From Pectobacterium aroidearum (lineage in GTDB: Bacteria > Pseudomonadota > Gammaproteobacteria > Enterobacterales > Enterobacteriaceae), in the NCBI RefSeq assembly GCF_041228105.1, contig NZ_CP166097.1, forward strand, positions 1,364,001-1,428,000: a DNA stretch of 64,000 nucleotides. Direction: 5' to 3'. The position numbers and the translations under genes were made by a program. Positions within the stretch are counted from its first letter, which is position 1, and every line of letters starts with the position of its first letter. The notes beneath the pieces were generated by a model. It was not told where the DNA came from and made no database searches. It saw nothing but the letters and a program-made list of their open reading frames with translations. Of the stretch, positions 27,687 to 37,847 are shown in pieces.

Positions 27687-28022
27687 ATGCCTAAGATAGT
27701 TTTTTTACCGCATCAGGATCTGTGTCCTGAAGGGGCGGTTTTGGAAGCGGAACGCGGTGAAAGCATTTTGGAAGTCGCTCTGCGTAACGGTATTGACGTT
27801 GAGCATGCCTGCGAGAAATCCTGCGCCTGCACCACCTGCCACTGTATCGTACGTGAAGGGTTTGACTCGCTGGCAGAAAGCACGGAAGAAGAAGACGACA
27901 TGCTGGATAAGGCCTGGGGACTGGAACCGGAAAGTCGTCTGGGCTGTCAGGCGCGTATTGCCGGGGACGATCTGGTCGTCGAGATCCCGCGCTATACGAT
28001 CAACCACGCGCGCGAACATTGA
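27687..28022 (+). CDS. fdx: ISC-type [2Fe-2S] ferredoxin Fdx
   Basis: Electron carrier for cluster assembly. The cluster ligands are Cys42, Cys48, Cys51 and Cys87 (HACEKSCACTTCHC, RLGCQA). 111 aa is standard. ATG 27687 follows the hscA stop by one base; the frame stays open upstream inside hscA but that part overlaps a real gene. Confidence 0.98.
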   Translation: MPKIVFLPHQDLCPEGAVLEAERGESILEVALRNGIDVEHACEKSCACTTCHCIVREGFDSLAESTEEEDDMLDKAWGLEPESRLGCQARIAGDDLVVEIPRYTINHAREH

Positions 28023-28043
28023 TTCGAATAGGGAGAAACCGTT

Positions 28044-28244
28044 ATGGGGTTAAAATGGACAGACAGCCGGGCTATCGGTGAAGCGCTTTACGACCAGTTT
28101 CCCGATCTCGATCCGAAAACGGTGCGTTTCACGGATATGCACCAGTGGATCTGCGAACTGGATGAATTTGACGATCGACCAGACGCTTCCAATGAAAAAA
28201 TTCTGGAAGCGATCCTGTTGGTCTGGTTAGATGAAGCTGACTAA
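28044..28244 (+). CDS. iscX: Fe-S assembly adaptor IscX
   Basis: Small acidic protein, 66 aa, that binds IscS and modulates cluster assembly in response to iron. Family segments [35 protein letters not shown] and a very acidic C-terminus are present. AGGGAG precedes the ATG by 9 bases. Last gene of the isc operon, ended by the hairpin at 28254. Confidence 0.96.
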   Translation: MGLKWTDSRAIGEALYDQFPDLDPKTVRFTDMHQWICELDEFDDRPDASNEKILEAILLVWLDEAD

Positions 28245-28253
28245 CATTATGAC

Positions 28254-28282
28254 GGGCTGCCTTGGGTGGCCCATTTTATTTC
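28254..28282 (+). terminator. Terminator of the isc operon
   Basis: GGGCTGCC pairs with GGTGGCCC (two G-U wobbles, TTG loop) and is followed by ATTTTATTT, 10 bp after iscX. Confidence 0.75.
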
Positions 28283-28396
28283 GTGCCAAAATTCGTAACA
28301 TTTTCATGTCATGATGCACGGTTTATGTATCTGCAAATATGAAAAGTACCTGCAAACATGAAAAGTGGCAGGAATATCCATTATCGGAGAAGCACT

Positions 28397-29707
28397 ATGA
28401 CGAACAATACCATGCTGATTTCACTCTCCACGCAACCTGCTGATGCGCGCTGGGGAGAAAAAGCGACGCTGAGTGTGAATGAGCAGGGTTTTACCATTCA
28501 TGTTGGAACGACGTCACTGAATGGCAAAGCCGCGCTGGCAACGATCCAGCGTGCCGCCCGTAAAATCGACGGGCAGGGGATTAAACACGTTAAATTAGCC
28601 GGTGAAGGCTGGGATCTGGCAAACAGCTGGGCATTTTGGCAAGGGTATCGCGGGCCGAAAGGGCAAAGAACGGTTGAATGGGCGGATCTGAACGACGCCG
28701 ATAAGAAAGAACTGAACGATCGTCTGAAGATTGTTGACTGGGTGCGTGACACTATCAACCTGCCTGCTGAAGATTTGGGGCCAGAACAATTGGCAACCCG
28801 CGCAGTCGATTTATTGTGTGATGTTGCCTGTGATGCCATCAGCTACCGTATCACCAAAGGTGAAGATCTGCGTGAGCAGAATTACGCCGGTCTGCACACG
28901 GTCGGTCGCGGTTCTGAACGTCAGCCGGTACTACTGGCACTGGACTATAACCCAACGGGTAACGCGGATGCGCCGGTGTTCGCCTGTCTGGTGGGCAAAG
29001 GTATTACGTTTGATACCGGTGGCTACAGCCTGAAGCCTAGCAGCTCTATGGACTCCATGAAATCGGATATGGGCGGTGCAGCTACTCTGACTGGCGCACT
29101 GGCGCTGGCGGCGTCACGCGGTTTGCAACAGCGTGTGAAGTTGTATCTGTGCTGTGCAGATAACATGGTGAGCGGCAATGCGTTCCGACTGGGTGATATC
29201 ATTCGCTACCGCAACGGCAAGACGGTTGAAGTCATGAACACGGATGCGGAAGGGCGTCTGGTGCTGGCGGATGGCCTGATCGATGCCTCCGAGCAGAATC
29301 CTCAGTGGATTATCGACTGCGCAACGCTGACGGGCGCAGCGAAAATGGCGCTGGGTAACGATTATCACGCACTGTTCAGTTTTGATGATGAGTTGGTTGC
29401 GGCATTGCAGGAAAGTGCGAAAGAAGAAAACGAGCCGTTCTGGCGTCTGCCACTGGAAGAATTCCACCGTAGCCATCTGCCGTCCAGCTTTGCGGATCTG
29501 AACAATATTGCCAGTGGTGCAAACACCGCCGGTGCCAGCACGGCGGCGGCTTTCCTGTCGCACTTTGTGAAGAATTACCAGCAAGGCTGGCTGCACATCG
29601 ACTGTTCCGCAACATACCGCAAAAGTGCGGTAGAGCAGTGGGCGACAGGCGCGACGGGGCTCGGTGTTCGCACGCTGGCGAATCTCTTGCTGAGCAACGC
29701 CAAGTAG
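28397..29707 (+). CDS. pepB: Leucyl aminopeptidase family protein PepB
   Basis: Cytosolic M17 aminopeptidase that trims N-terminal residues from peptides. Metal- and substrate-binding motifs are [26 protein letters not shown] and the family signature [17 protein letters not shown] 28397 ([23 protein letters not shown]) is chosen from homology and GGAGAAG upstream, giving 436 aa; the open extension to 28358 is unsupported. It follows isc and precedes sseB as in E. coli. Confidence 0.96.
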   Translation: MTNNTMLISLSTQPADARWGEKATLSVNEQGFTIHVGTTSLNGKAALATIQRAARKIDGQGIKHVKLAGEGWDLANSWAFWQGYRGPKGQRTVEWADLNDADKKELNDRLKIVDWVRDTINLPAEDLGPEQLATRAVDLLCDVACDAISYRITKGEDLREQNYAGLHTVGRGSERQPVLLALDYNPTGNADAPVFACLVGKGITFDTGGYSLKPSSSMDSMKSDMGGAATLTGALALAASRGLQQRVKLYLCCADNMVSGNAFRLGDIIRYRNGKTVEVMNTDAEGRLVLADGLIDASEQNPQWIIDCATLTGAAKMALGNDYHALFSFDDELVAALQESAKEENEPFWRLPLEEFHRSHLPSSFADLNNIASGANTAGASTAAAFLSHFVKNYQQGWLHIDCSATYRKSAVEQWATGATGLGVRTLANLLLSNAK

Positions 29708-29758
29708 TCTGTTCAGGTCTTAAGCGTCGGTTTTTAACGTAATCATGTTGAGGAAAGT

Positions 29759-30553
29759 ATGGAGTTTTCGCCACGTAATAAACTGGAAGAAGTGTTGATT
29801 CTGGCCGCAACGGAACCCGCACATCGTCCTGAATTTTTCAGTGAACTGATGGAAGCCACGGTGTTTGTGCTGGGTACTACTGATGACGGGGATGAATCCG
29901 GCGAAGTAGTGTTGCATGCGGGCAGTAATGTGAACATCCAACACTGGGAAAAAGACGACGGCTCATCCGCGATTCCTTTCTTCTCTTCTCTGGAAGCATT
30001 ACAGAGCGTGATTACGGAAGAGGCCTCTTTTCTGGCACTGCCGACGCGTTCGCTGTTTGAAATGACACAGGGCGTCACGCTGTTCCTCAATCCTAAACTG
30101 CCGTACGGCAAAGAGTTTTTGCCGCAGGAAATTGAACATATTCTGTCTGGCGAAGGTAGCGGTTTTGTTCAGCAGCGCGTTGTTGAAGAAGATATGCAGG
30201 TGATGCTGAGTCAGCCTGCCGAGATGCCAGCACAGATGATTGATTCCCTGACGCAGCTGTTTACCAAGCATCGTCATGTAAAACGGGCGTTTCTGGCGCA
30301 GATTCAGGAACCGGGTGAAGAGCAGCCGCATCTGCTGATCGGCATTGATGCCGATCAGCATGAGGAAACCATCATTCGTGAAGCGGGCAGCGTCGCCAGT
30401 GATACCTTACCGGACGAGCGCCCTGTCGATCTGTGTCTGGTAAAGGAAGGCGAACCGGGGATCAGCCACTACATGATTAAACACACTACGCCGTTCTACG
30501 AGCGCAAGTGGGGCAGCTTCCTGAGGGAGTTTAAGGCCACCGGCAACGCCTGA
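29759..30553 (+). CDS. sseB: SseB family protein
   Basis: Cytoplasmic protein of 264 aa matching E. coli SseB, whose overproduction enhances serine sensitivity; its biochemical role is unknown. Conserved stretches are LEEVLILAATEPAHRPEFF, IQHWEKDDGSSAIPFFSSLEALQ and the C-terminal HTTPFYERKWGSFLREF. GAGGAAAGT precedes the ATG. In E. coli it faces sseA; here an RpiR regulator gene sits between the two. Confidence 0.93.
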   Translation: MEFSPRNKLEEVLILAATEPAHRPEFFSELMEATVFVLGTTDDGDESGEVVLHAGSNVNIQHWEKDDGSSAIPFFSSLEALQSVITEEASFLALPTRSLFEMTQGVTLFLNPKLPYGKEFLPQEIEHILSGEGSGFVQQRVVEEDMQVMLSQPAEMPAQMIDSLTQLFTKHRHVKRAFLAQIQEPGEEQPHLLIGIDADQHEETIIREAGSVASDTLPDERPVDLCLVKEGEPGISHYMIKHTTPFYERKWGSFLREFKATGNA

Positions 30554-30587
30554 TACCGGGTATAAGTTTGATACAGGCGACAGCGGA

Positions 30588-31376
30588 TTACGATTTTTCC
30601 GCTGTTGCCTGCAACAGCAGTAAATCGATCAACATCACCAGATTCGATTCAAATGAGCTAATCTCGCCGGCTTCCGCCGCATAGTGAACCGCATCATCGT
30701 AGAGCCGGAAGTGCAAATCGGCCAACTCGCCTAATGAATTCAATGACGCTCGGGTAAACGCGATCACCTTCATGCCAATGTTTTTGGCGATACGCGCCTT
30801 ATCCAACACCTGCTCGGTTTCCCCACTGCGGGAAATAGCGATAAATACCTGATATTTCGGCGCGTTATTAAGAAAAATGCCCCGGCTGTCTCCTAGCCCG
30901 GAAGAGAACGCATTTTTCCCCAGCACCTGTAGCTTCTTCGCCAAATATTCGGCAAACAGGTGAGAAAACCCCGCACCGTAGAGGAAAAAGTGGCTTTCCT
31001 GTCGCAGGATAGCGCTGAAAGTCGCTCTATCCTGATGGCTAATGTAGGCAAACGTGCGCTGGTAGTTGTCGACAAAATGCTGGAAAGCATCGGGAAGTGA
31101 AGCGTCATCGGGCGTGACGACGGGTGAGGGGGAAAGCCGCGGATTATCCGTGAGCAGCGTTTTACAGTGATAAATGAATTCACTGTAGCCGCTAAAGCCG
31201 ATTTTCTGGCACAGCCGCATGATGGTTGCGGTGGAAACATAGGTCTTCTGTGCCAGCTCACGCACCGTGATTTTGCCGATCAGCGACGAATGTTCGGCGA
31301 TAAAAGCCAGCACGCGGTATTCCGCGCGGGTCAGCACCTGACCGTGCTGCATTAAAGACGCCAGCCGATTATCCAC
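30588..31376 (-). CDS. RpiR/MurR-family sugar-phosphate regulator
   Basis: 262-aa regulator with an N-terminal HTH_6 domain (about 1-80, KITVRELAQKTYVSTATIMRLCQKIGFSGYSEF) and a C-terminal SIS domain that binds phosphosugars (about 115-240, FFLYGAGFSHLFAEYLAKKLQVLG, VFIAISRSGETEQVL). It is the last gene of a reverse-strand run that starts with an alpha-glucoside PTS and a GH4 enzyme. Bacillus GlvR, a regulator of the same family, controls a matching PTS/GH4 operon, so that role is the best inference here. It starts 40 bp after sseA. Confidence 0.85.
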   Translation of the reverse strand: MDNRLASLMQHGQVLTRAEYRVLAFIAEHSSLIGKITVRELAQKTYVSTATIMRLCQKIGFSGYSEFIYHCKTLLTDNPRLSPSPVVTPDDASLPDAFQHFVDNYQRTFAYISHQDRATFSAILRQESHFFLYGAGFSHLFAEYLAKKLQVLGKNAFSSGLGDSRGIFLNNAPKYQVFIAISRSGETEQVLDKARIAKNIGMKVIAFTRASLNSLGELADLHFRLYDDAVHYAAEAGEISSFESNLVMLIDLLLLQATAEKS

Positions 31377-31416
31377 CCACTACCCCTGATTGACGGCAAT
31401 AAAATACCGAGCAGAG

Positions 31417-32286
31417 CTAATCACGCGCAATCGGAACGTCATCGCGGCTACCCCAATCGCTCCATGAACCGTCGTACAGCGTCACATTCGGGACATTTAA
31501 CTGCGTCAGTGCCAGCACTACGACAGATGCCGTTACGCCGGAACCACAGCTGGCGACGATGGGACGAGTGAAATCCACGCCGTGCTTATGCAGAATGGTT
31601 GCCAGTTCAGCGTTGGATTTCAGCGCACCGTTGTGCACTAAATCAGTCCACGGCACGTTCAGGCTACCGGGAATATGACCGCGATGCAGGCCGGGACGCG
31701 GTTCGTCCACTTCGGCATGAAAGCGCGGAGCGGGGCGGGCATCGACAATCTGTTCTGATTTATCCCGGCTGATGGAGAGCACATCGTCGCGTGAGCGAAT
31801 CGCGCTTTCATCCAGCGCGGCGTGGAACGCGGTTGGCTTGGGTGTCACATCGTCCTGTTCCAACGGTAGGTTCTGTGCTGTCCAGCCCGCCAGCCCACCG
31901 CTCAGAATGGAAACGGATGTCGCGCCGAAGGTTTGCAACATCCACCACGCGCGCGGTGCGGAGAAGAGATTGCCTTCATCGTAAATCACCAGATGTTGCT
32001 GATTATCGATCCCCAGTTCGCCCATCGCCCGCGCGAAGTCTTCGCGAGTTGGCATCATATGCGGCAGATCGGTGCTGTGATCGGATAAGGCTTCAATATC
32101 AAAAAAAACCGCGCCAGGCAGATGACCGGCACGGTATTCGGCATGAACATCACGGGTGGTGTTGCCCGGCGGCAGCATGCGGGCGTCAATGAGCGTGATA
32201 CTGCTGTCATTCAAGTGGCTGGCAAGCCAGTCTGCGGAAACAAACCGCTCATGAGAAACGGGCAAATCAGAAGACGATGCTGACAT
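31417..32286 (-). CDS. sseA: 3-mercaptopyruvate sulfurtransferase SseA
   Basis: Two-domain rhodanese-family enzyme that transfers sulfur from 3-mercaptopyruvate to thiol acceptors. The catalytic loop is CGSGVTA with Cys247, the form typical of mercaptopyruvate rather than thiosulfate transferases. The inactive N-terminal domain contains DARMLPPGNTTRDVHAEYRAGHLPGAVFFDIE. AGGAT precedes the ATG. Its place between a GH4 gene and an RpiR regulator is unusual and probably reflects insertion of the sugar genes around it. Confidence 0.95.
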   Translation of the reverse strand: MSASSSDLPVSHERFVSADWLASHLNDSSITLIDARMLPPGNTTRDVHAEYRAGHLPGAVFFDIEALSDHSTDLPHMMPTREDFARAMGELGIDNQQHLVIYDEGNLFSAPRAWWMLQTFGATSVSILSGGLAGWTAQNLPLEQDDVTPKPTAFHAALDESAIRSRDDVLSISRDKSEQIVDARPAPRFHAEVDEPRPGLHRGHIPGSLNVPWTDLVHNGALKSNAELATILHKHGVDFTRPIVASCGSGVTASVVVLALTQLNVPNVTLYDGSWSDWGSRDDVPIARD

Positions 32287-32389
32287 AGATCCTCCACGTT
32301 GGGGCCGACGAATTCGACCCCGAATCTACCATTGATGTGCAATGATAGATGCATTGTCAGCGATTTTCCTCCATCCGACAAGTCGCAGA

Positions 32390-33751
32390 TTATTGGGCGA
32401 TACCGTCTCTATATGCTTGTTTTAATTGCGGCCAGTAATCCTGATTGGCCTCAATCATCTCATCCAGAATGGCTTTGGCATGCTGCATTGTCGGCACAGT
32501 ACGGTTCAGGGTAAATGCCTGCAAGGCCTTCTCGTAGCTGCCTTCCAGCGTCGCTTCTACAAGCAACTGCTCGGATGCCAACTGTTGTTCCAGCAAGGCA
32601 CGATGGAACTGCGGAACATTCCCCATCCGCACTGGTTCCGGCCCTTGTGCGGTGATATAAGCAGGCACCTCCACCATCGCGTCATACGGCAGATTGGCGA
32701 TGGCACCTTTATTCTCGACAATCACCAGATGACGCTGGCGCAGATCGAACGCCAGCGAACAGGCGACATCAACAATAAACGCCCCGTGCACGCCAACGTG
32801 GAACGCATCGGGCAGAATACCGGTTTCCTTGTAGCTGGCGGCCGCCGCAAACAGCTTCTTCTCACGCCCGTCCATCACTTCATTGGCGCGCGTGTAGTCA
32901 GGATCCTGATGTTCCACGATCTGATTCGGCATCAGGTAGTACTGCAAATACGGATTCGGCACGAACTCCGGGAAATGATCCATGACCGGTTTGATGTTGC
33001 GCCAGGTTTTCACCCACGATGGATCGGCGTGCTGCGGATCCGTATCAGCGGCATCGGCGGTCAACAGGCCGTAGCGGGCGATGTGCTCGCGCAGTTCCGG
33101 CATACGATCGACGCCATCGACCAGCACGCGGGTAAACCAGCCGAAGTGGTTCAGCCCGAAATAGTCCACCGTGATGTCGTGACGATCGACGCCCAGCACG
33201 GCCGCAATGTTACGCATCGCGGCAACTGGCATGTCGCAGATATTCAGCACGCGGGCGTTAGGACGCAGGCGGCGCACGCCTTCGGCAACAATGGCGGCGG
33301 GATTGGAATAATTGACGATCCACGCTTCTTTATGTGCATAGCGTTCAACCAGATCGATCAGCTCAGCCATCGGCAGAATGGTGCGCAGACCGTAGGCCAA
33401 TCCGCCGGGGCCGCAGGTTTCCTGCCCGACGACGCCGTGACGTAGCGGGATTTTTTCGTCCTGCTCGCGCATTTTGTACTGCCCGACGCGCATCTGGGCA
33501 AAGACAAAATGCGCGCCGTTAAATGCCGTTTCTGCGTCGGTTGTGACGGTAAATATGATGCTGTCACTGTGGTCGCGAATCACTTTTTCCACCACTGGCG
33601 CGATGATGTCCTGCCGCTGGCCGTCGATGTCATACAAACGAATCTCTGCCAGCGGGAAATCCGCGAGACGTACCATCAGACTCTTTACGATGCCTGGGGT
33701 ATAGGTGCTGCCGCCGCCGGCAATCGTCAGAATGAATGGGGGTTTCGTCAT
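32390..33751 (-). CDS. GH4 6-phospho-alpha-glucosidase
   Basis: NAD- and Mn-dependent hydrolase that splits alpha-glucoside 6-phosphates made by the PTS. The GH4 fold is shown by the Rossmann segment ILTIAGGGSTYTPG, NYSNPAAIVAEGV, the metal-ligand Cys in LNICDMPVAAM and His in YFGLNHFGWF. ATG 33751 is chosen (AGGAGACTGATC upstream, 453 aa); the open extension to 33883 runs into the PTS gene. It starts 13 bp after the EIICB stop, one operon. Resembles GlvA/AglB; beta-specific GH4 members are less likely. Confidence 0.9.
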   Translation of the reverse strand: MTKPPFILTIAGGGSTYTPGIVKSLMVRLADFPLAEIRLYDIDGQRQDIIAPVVEKVIRDHSDSIIFTVTTDAETAFNGAHFVFAQMRVGQYKMREQDEKIPLRHGVVGQETCGPGGLAYGLRTILPMAELIDLVERYAHKEAWIVNYSNPAAIVAEGVRRLRPNARVLNICDMPVAAMRNIAAVLGVDRHDITVDYFGLNHFGWFTRVLVDGVDRMPELREHIARYGLLTADAADTDPQHADPSWVKTWRNIKPVMDHFPEFVPNPYLQYYLMPNQIVEHQDPDYTRANEVMDGREKKLFAAAASYKETGILPDAFHVGVHGAFIVDVACSLAFDLRQRHLVIVENKGAIANLPYDAMVEVPAYITAQGPEPVRMGNVPQFHRALLEQQLASEQLLVEATLEGSYEKALQAFTLNRTVPTMQHAKAILDEMIEANQDYWPQLKQAYRDGIAQ

Positions 33752-33764
33752 GATCAGTCTCCTG

Positions 33765-35345
33765 TTAAAGCGCGTTTTCAACTGCTTCGCGTATCGTTTT
33801 GACGTGAAGTCCGTAAACCACCTGTACGTTGTTACCCTGCCGGATAACGGCTTTCGCACCGGTGCTCTTAAGCTGTTGTTCATCTACCAGATTCGGGTCG
33901 ATCAGCGTGACCCGCAGGCGGGTGTAGCAGTTATCCACCACCTCGATATTCGGTTTACCGCCCAGCCCGGCGATGATGGTGGCGCCGACAGGTGGAGCAT
34001 CACCTTTCACCGCGTCCGGTGTTTTTACCTGACCTTCGGTTTTGGCCTGATATTCGGTTTTAGAATAAAGCCGTGTTTCTTCTTCGTCGGTTTCACGCCC
34101 CGGTGTTGGCATGTCGAAATACAGAATCAGGAAGCGGAAGACGAAGAAGTAAATCACCGACATCGTCAGTCCGACCGCGATGTACATTGGCCAGTTGGAT
34201 TTTTCAATGCCCAGCGGAAGGTTATAAAGCAGGAAGTCGATGACGCCGTTGGCGCCAATCGCATGCACGCCCATGATGGAGAACAGCATCATGCCTATGC
34301 CGGTCAATACGGCGTGGACGGCAAACAGCATGGGCGCGACGAACAGGAAGGAGAACTCTAGCGGCTCGGTGACGCCCAGTAAGAAAGAGGTAAAAGCGGC
34401 CGGAATCAGGATGGCTTTGGCGGCCAGACGTTTCTCTGGCTTAGCCGTGACATACATCGCCAGCGCCGCGGCAGTCAGACCAAACATTTTACTGATACCA
34501 CGCGCGTCCCAGACCACGGTTGAACTCAACTGCTTGACGTCCTGACAGGCCATTTCAGCAAAATAGATGTTGCGTGCGCCTTGGTACAGTTTGCCGCATA
34601 CCTCTGCGGTTCCGCCCAGTTCGGTGTATAGGAAGGGGGTATAGACCAGATGATGTAGCCCGGTGGGGATCAGCACGCGTTCCAGAAAGCCATAAATGGC
34701 GATGCCAACAGGTCCTGCCCCCTTAATCGCGAAGGCCAGCCAGGTAATGCCGTGCTGAGCAAACGGCCACAGCGCGCTCATCGCAAAGCCCAGCGCAATC
34801 GCCAGCGGAATAACCAGAATGGCGACGAAGCAGTGGCCGGAATAGATCGCCATGACGCCGTTAAACTGTTTACTGGAATAGCGGTTATATAGGTAGCCTG
34901 CGAATCCGCCGATCAGAATGCCGGCGAAAACGCCCATTTCCAGCACCTGAACGCCCAGCACCATACCTTGCCCGGCGGCGCGCATCTCTGCGGCTGGCAT
35001 GAGCTTGCCCTGTAATTGCAGCGTGATATTCATGGCATTAATAAAGATGATAAACATCACCAGACCGATCAGCGCAGCGTAGCCCTTATCGCGTTTCGCC
35101 AGTCCAATCGGGATCCCAACGGCGAACACCAGCGCCAAATTAGCCAGAATCGCCACGGCAGATTTGGACACCAGTTGACCAAAATCCTGAATCAAAGGGT
35201 GATTAAGCAAAGGGACATAGCCCGCTAAATTGCCGTTACCAAACACGTTCCCAAATGCGATGAATAGCCCGACAATCGGGAGTATCAGCACCGGCCCATA
35301 CAGGGACTTGCCGAAATTTTGCAATGCATTGACCGCTCTTTTCAT
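33765..35345 (-). CDS. PTS enzyme IICB, alpha-glucoside specific
   Basis: Fused membrane transporter and phosphotransferase that imports and phosphorylates an alpha-glucoside such as maltose or a sucrose isomer. EIIC domain at about 1-415 with many hydrophobic helices (VLIPTGLHHLVYTPFLYTELGG), a charged linker, then EIIB at about 445-526 with the phosphorylated Cys473 in DNCYTRLRVTLID. Similar to GlvC/AglA/MalX. No EIIA domain is fused, so a cytosolic glucose-type EIIA must serve it. First gene of the PTS-GH4 operon. Confidence 0.9.
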   Translation of the reverse strand: MKRAVNALQNFGKSLYGPVLILPIVGLFIAFGNVFGNGNLAGYVPLLNHPLIQDFGQLVSKSAVAILANLALVFAVGIPIGLAKRDKGYAALIGLVMFIIFINAMNITLQLQGKLMPAAEMRAAGQGMVLGVQVLEMGVFAGILIGGFAGYLYNRYSSKQFNGVMAIYSGHCFVAILVIPLAIALGFAMSALWPFAQHGITWLAFAIKGAGPVGIAIYGFLERVLIPTGLHHLVYTPFLYTELGGTAEVCGKLYQGARNIYFAEMACQDVKQLSSTVVWDARGISKMFGLTAAALAMYVTAKPEKRLAAKAILIPAAFTSFLLGVTEPLEFSFLFVAPMLFAVHAVLTGIGMMLFSIMGVHAIGANGVIDFLLYNLPLGIEKSNWPMYIAVGLTMSVIYFFVFRFLILYFDMPTPGRETDEEETRLYSKTEYQAKTEGQVKTPDAVKGDAPPVGATIIAGLGGKPNIEVVDNCYTRLRVTLIDPNLVDEQQLKSTGAKAVIRQGNNVQVVYGLHVKTIREAVENAL

Positions 35346-35704
35346 TATCAGCCCTCTTACTGGCCATTATGGTGGGTACAGCGGCAAGGCTAGCAGCGAA
35401 TGATAAAGAGATTCCAGTTATCTTGTTGTTTTAAAAACAAATAACCTATAACGTTACAAGTAACCTTCAGAACTGTGATCGCCGATGATTTGTTACATTC
35501 AGCGCAGTGGCAGTGGGGGACGAAAACGTGCGATGCCTGAACGTTAATGAAGGGAAAATGAGAGGTAATATTTTTTTAATAAAATGTTATTTCCTTGGTA
35601 GGCAACAAAGGTCTCTGCACCTATAATTTGCGCCACTTTCACTGGCCGGGTATACAATTCTTATAATCCGGCTGCAATCTGACAGTTTAGTTAATGAGGT
35701 CAAT
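35346..35704. promoter_or_regulatory. Divergent control region of the PTS operon and ndk, 359 bp
   Basis: AACGTTAC-AA-GTAACCTT (35451-35468) is a near-perfect inverted repeat and a candidate operator for the RpiR regulator. TGTGATCGCC-GATGATTT (about 35474-35491) resembles one half of a CRP site. For ndk, TATAAT at 35662-35667 with TTCACT at 35638-35643 is a plausible promoter, and GAGG precedes its ATG. No gene is seen in this stretch. Confidence 0.45.
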
Positions 35705-36133
35705 ATGACGATAGAACGTACCTTCTCCATCGTAAAACCTAATGCGGTTGCCAAGAATGCAATTGGTTCAATTTACGCACGCTTTGAAAGCGCGGGTTTT
35801 ACCCTTGTTGCGGCTAAAATGCTGCGTCTGAGCCGTGAGCAGGCGGAAGGTTTCTACGCTGAACATAAAGGCAAGCCGTTCTTTGATGGTCTGGTCGAAT
35901 TCATGATGTCTGGCCCAATCATGGTGCAGGTGCTGGAAGGTGAAAACGCCGTTCAACGTAACCGTGACATTATGGGTGCTACAAACCCGGCAAATGCACT
36001 GGCGGGCACGCTGCGTGCTGATTACGCGGATAGCTTCACAGCGAACGCGGTACACGGTTCTGATTCCATTGAATCCGCTCAGCGTGAAATCGCTTATTTC
36101 TTCAGCGATGACGAAATCTGTCCGCGCGCCTAA
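35705..36133 (+). CDS. ndk: Nucleoside diphosphate kinase
   Basis: Balances nucleoside triphosphate pools by moving the gamma-phosphate through a phospho-histidine. Active-site His117 is in NAVHGSDS, and [15 protein letters not shown] is conserved. 142 aa, standard for enterobacteria. Upstream of rlmN as in E. coli. Confidence 0.97.
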   Translation: MTIERTFSIVKPNAVAKNAIGSIYARFESAGFTLVAAKMLRLSREQAEGFYAEHKGKPFFDGLVEFMMSGPIMVQVLEGENAVQRNRDIMGATNPANALAGTLRADYADSFTANAVHGSDSIESAQREIAYFFSDDEICPRA

Positions 36134-36408
36134 TTCCGCCTACTCGGTAATAGCACGCACGATGCGTTTTTGTGCGTGATAACAGGTGAGCGCCTGTGAT
36201 ATTGCTTTGTTTCGTCGCGTGAGTGTGCGATGCCAACGCAATGACACAGAAAAAAAGCGGTGATGGTAGCTTACCTGTTTTAAACTTTGTACAATGCTGC
36301 GCCCTGGATGAGCCTATACTTGTCTGGGGCGTTTCTTTGGTCATGACCATCGAACTCAACCCTCTTTTTTAGCGCCATAACGTGTAACAACGAGGCCAGG
36401 ATTTACCA

Positions 36409-37668
36409 ATGTCTAAGCAAATCGTGTCTGAAATCATCGTGCCTGAAACAGCCGCATCTACAACTATCGCGTCTACAACTACTACCGTATCCGAGCAAAC
36501 CGTGTCCGAATTCTCTCCGGCGTCCGCTGATGCTTCTCAATCCGTCAAAACCAGTGCGGAAAAAATTAACCTGCTGGATCTTAACCGTCAGCAAATGCGT
36601 GACCTCTTCATATCGATGGGAGAGAAACCATTCCGCGCCGATCAGGTCATGAAGTGGATTTATCACTACTGCTGTGATGACTTCAATCAGATGACGGATA
36701 TCAACAAAGTCTTCCGTTCTAAATTGCAGGAAATCGCTGAAATTCGCGCACCCGAAGTGGTTGATGAACAGCGTTCTTCCGACGGCACGATTAAGTGGGC
36801 GATTCTGGTGGGCGGCCAGCGGGTCGAAACCGTTTATATTCCAGAAGAAGATCGCGCCACGCTGTGCGTATCGTCTCAGGTAGGTTGTGCGCTGGAGTGC
36901 AAATTCTGTTCAACGGCGCAGCAGGGCTTTAACCGTAACCTGCGCGTATCGGAAATTATCGGCCAGGTGTGGCGTGCGGCGAAAATCATCGGCGCTTTTA
37001 AAGTCACCGGTCAGCGCCCCATCACCAACGTGGTGATGATGGGTATGGGCGAACCGCTGCTGAACCTGACTAACGTGGTGCCAGCGATGGAAATCATGCT
37101 GGATGATTTTGGTTTCGGTCTGTCCAAACGTCGTGTGACGCTGTCCACGTCTGGCGTCGTGCCTGCGTTGGATAAACTGGGCGATATGATTGATGTCGCG
37201 CTGGCGATTTCCCTGCATGCGCCGACCGACGACATCCGCAATGAAATCATGCCGATCAACAAAAAGTACAATATCGAGATGTTCCTGAGTGCAGTACGTC
37301 GCTATCTGGAAAAATCCAATGCGAATCAGGGACGTGTTACCGTTGAGTATGTGATGTTGGATCATATCAATGATGGTACTGAGCATGCGCATCAACTGGC
37401 TGAATGCCTGAAAGATACGCCGTGCAAGATTAACCTGATTCCATGGAACCCGTTCCCAGGCGCGCCGTATGGCCGTAGCTCAAACAGCCGCGTTGACCGT
37501 TTCTCCAAGGTACTGATGGAGTATGGCTTCACGACGATCGTACGTAAAACCCGTGGGGATGACATTGATGCTGCCTGCGGCCAGCTGGCTGGTGAAGTCG
37601 TGGACAGAACCAAACGCACGCTGAAGAAGAAAATGGCGGGTGAACCTATCGCAGTGAAAGCGGTCTAA
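36409..37668 (+). CDS. rlmN: 23S rRNA/tRNA adenine-C2 methyltransferase RlmN, extended N-terminus
   Basis: Radical-SAM enzyme that makes m2A2503 in 23S rRNA and m2A37 in some tRNAs. The cluster motif is CALECKFC, the SAM/GG segment [10 protein letters not shown], and the catalytic C-terminal Cys is in DAACGQLAG. From [13 protein letters not shown] onward it matches E. coli RlmN closely. The N-terminus carries about 35 extra Ser/Thr/Val-rich residues encoded by an imperfect 15-bp repeat (TCTACAACTA at about 36457 and 36472). GAGG lies upstream of ATG 36409, and no later ATG fits better. Confidence 0.94.
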   Translation: MSKQIVSEIIVPETAASTTIASTTTTVSEQTVSEFSPASADASQSVKTSAEKINLLDLNRQQMRDLFISMGEKPFRADQVMKWIYHYCCDDFNQMTDINKVFRSKLQEIAEIRAPEVVDEQRSSDGTIKWAILVGGQRVETVYIPEEDRATLCVSSQVGCALECKFCSTAQQGFNRNLRVSEIIGQVWRAAKIIGAFKVTGQRPITNVVMMGMGEPLLNLTNVVPAMEIMLDDFGFGLSKRRVTLSTSGVVPALDKLGDMIDVALAISLHAPTDDIRNEIMPINKKYNIEMFLSAVRRYLEKSNANQGRVTVEYVMLDHINDGTEHAHQLAECLKDTPCKINLIPWNPFPGAPYGRSSNSRVDRFSKVLMEYGFTTIVRKTRGDDIDAACGQLAGEVVDRTKRTLKKKMAGEPIAVKAV

Positions 37669-37682
37669 GATCGAATGGCGCG

Positions 37683-37704
37683 GGTTAACGTGGAAGCGTT
37701 AACC
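37683..37704 (+). other. Hairpin downstream of rlmN
   Basis: Perfect GGTTAACG/CGTTAACC stem with a 6-nt loop. There is no clear T-run, so its role as a terminator is uncertain. Confidence 0.45.
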
Positions 37705-37847
37705 TAACTCTGCCGCTGAGATGCTTTGCAGAGCAAACGTGATTAAAGTGCGAGGCGCGCCGCGTTGTTGTCAGGTCTGACTGCCGCTCTGTTCATATTC
37801 AGGTAACCTCTCTGGTCTGGCAAGGACGACAAGGCGAGGAAACAGGG

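Noticed and set aside
32426..33445. 339-codon open frame antisense to the GH4 gene
   Set aside because: Product is rich in His, Gln and Arg with no domain, as expected from the complement of a GC-rich gene.
33752..33883. N-terminal extension of the GH4 enzyme
   Set aside because: It overlaps the end of the PTS gene; a strong ribosome site sits before ATG 33751.
35474..35491. CRP site upstream of the PTS operon
   Set aside because: Only the TGTGA half is good, the other half does not match, so it is not listed as a separate feature.
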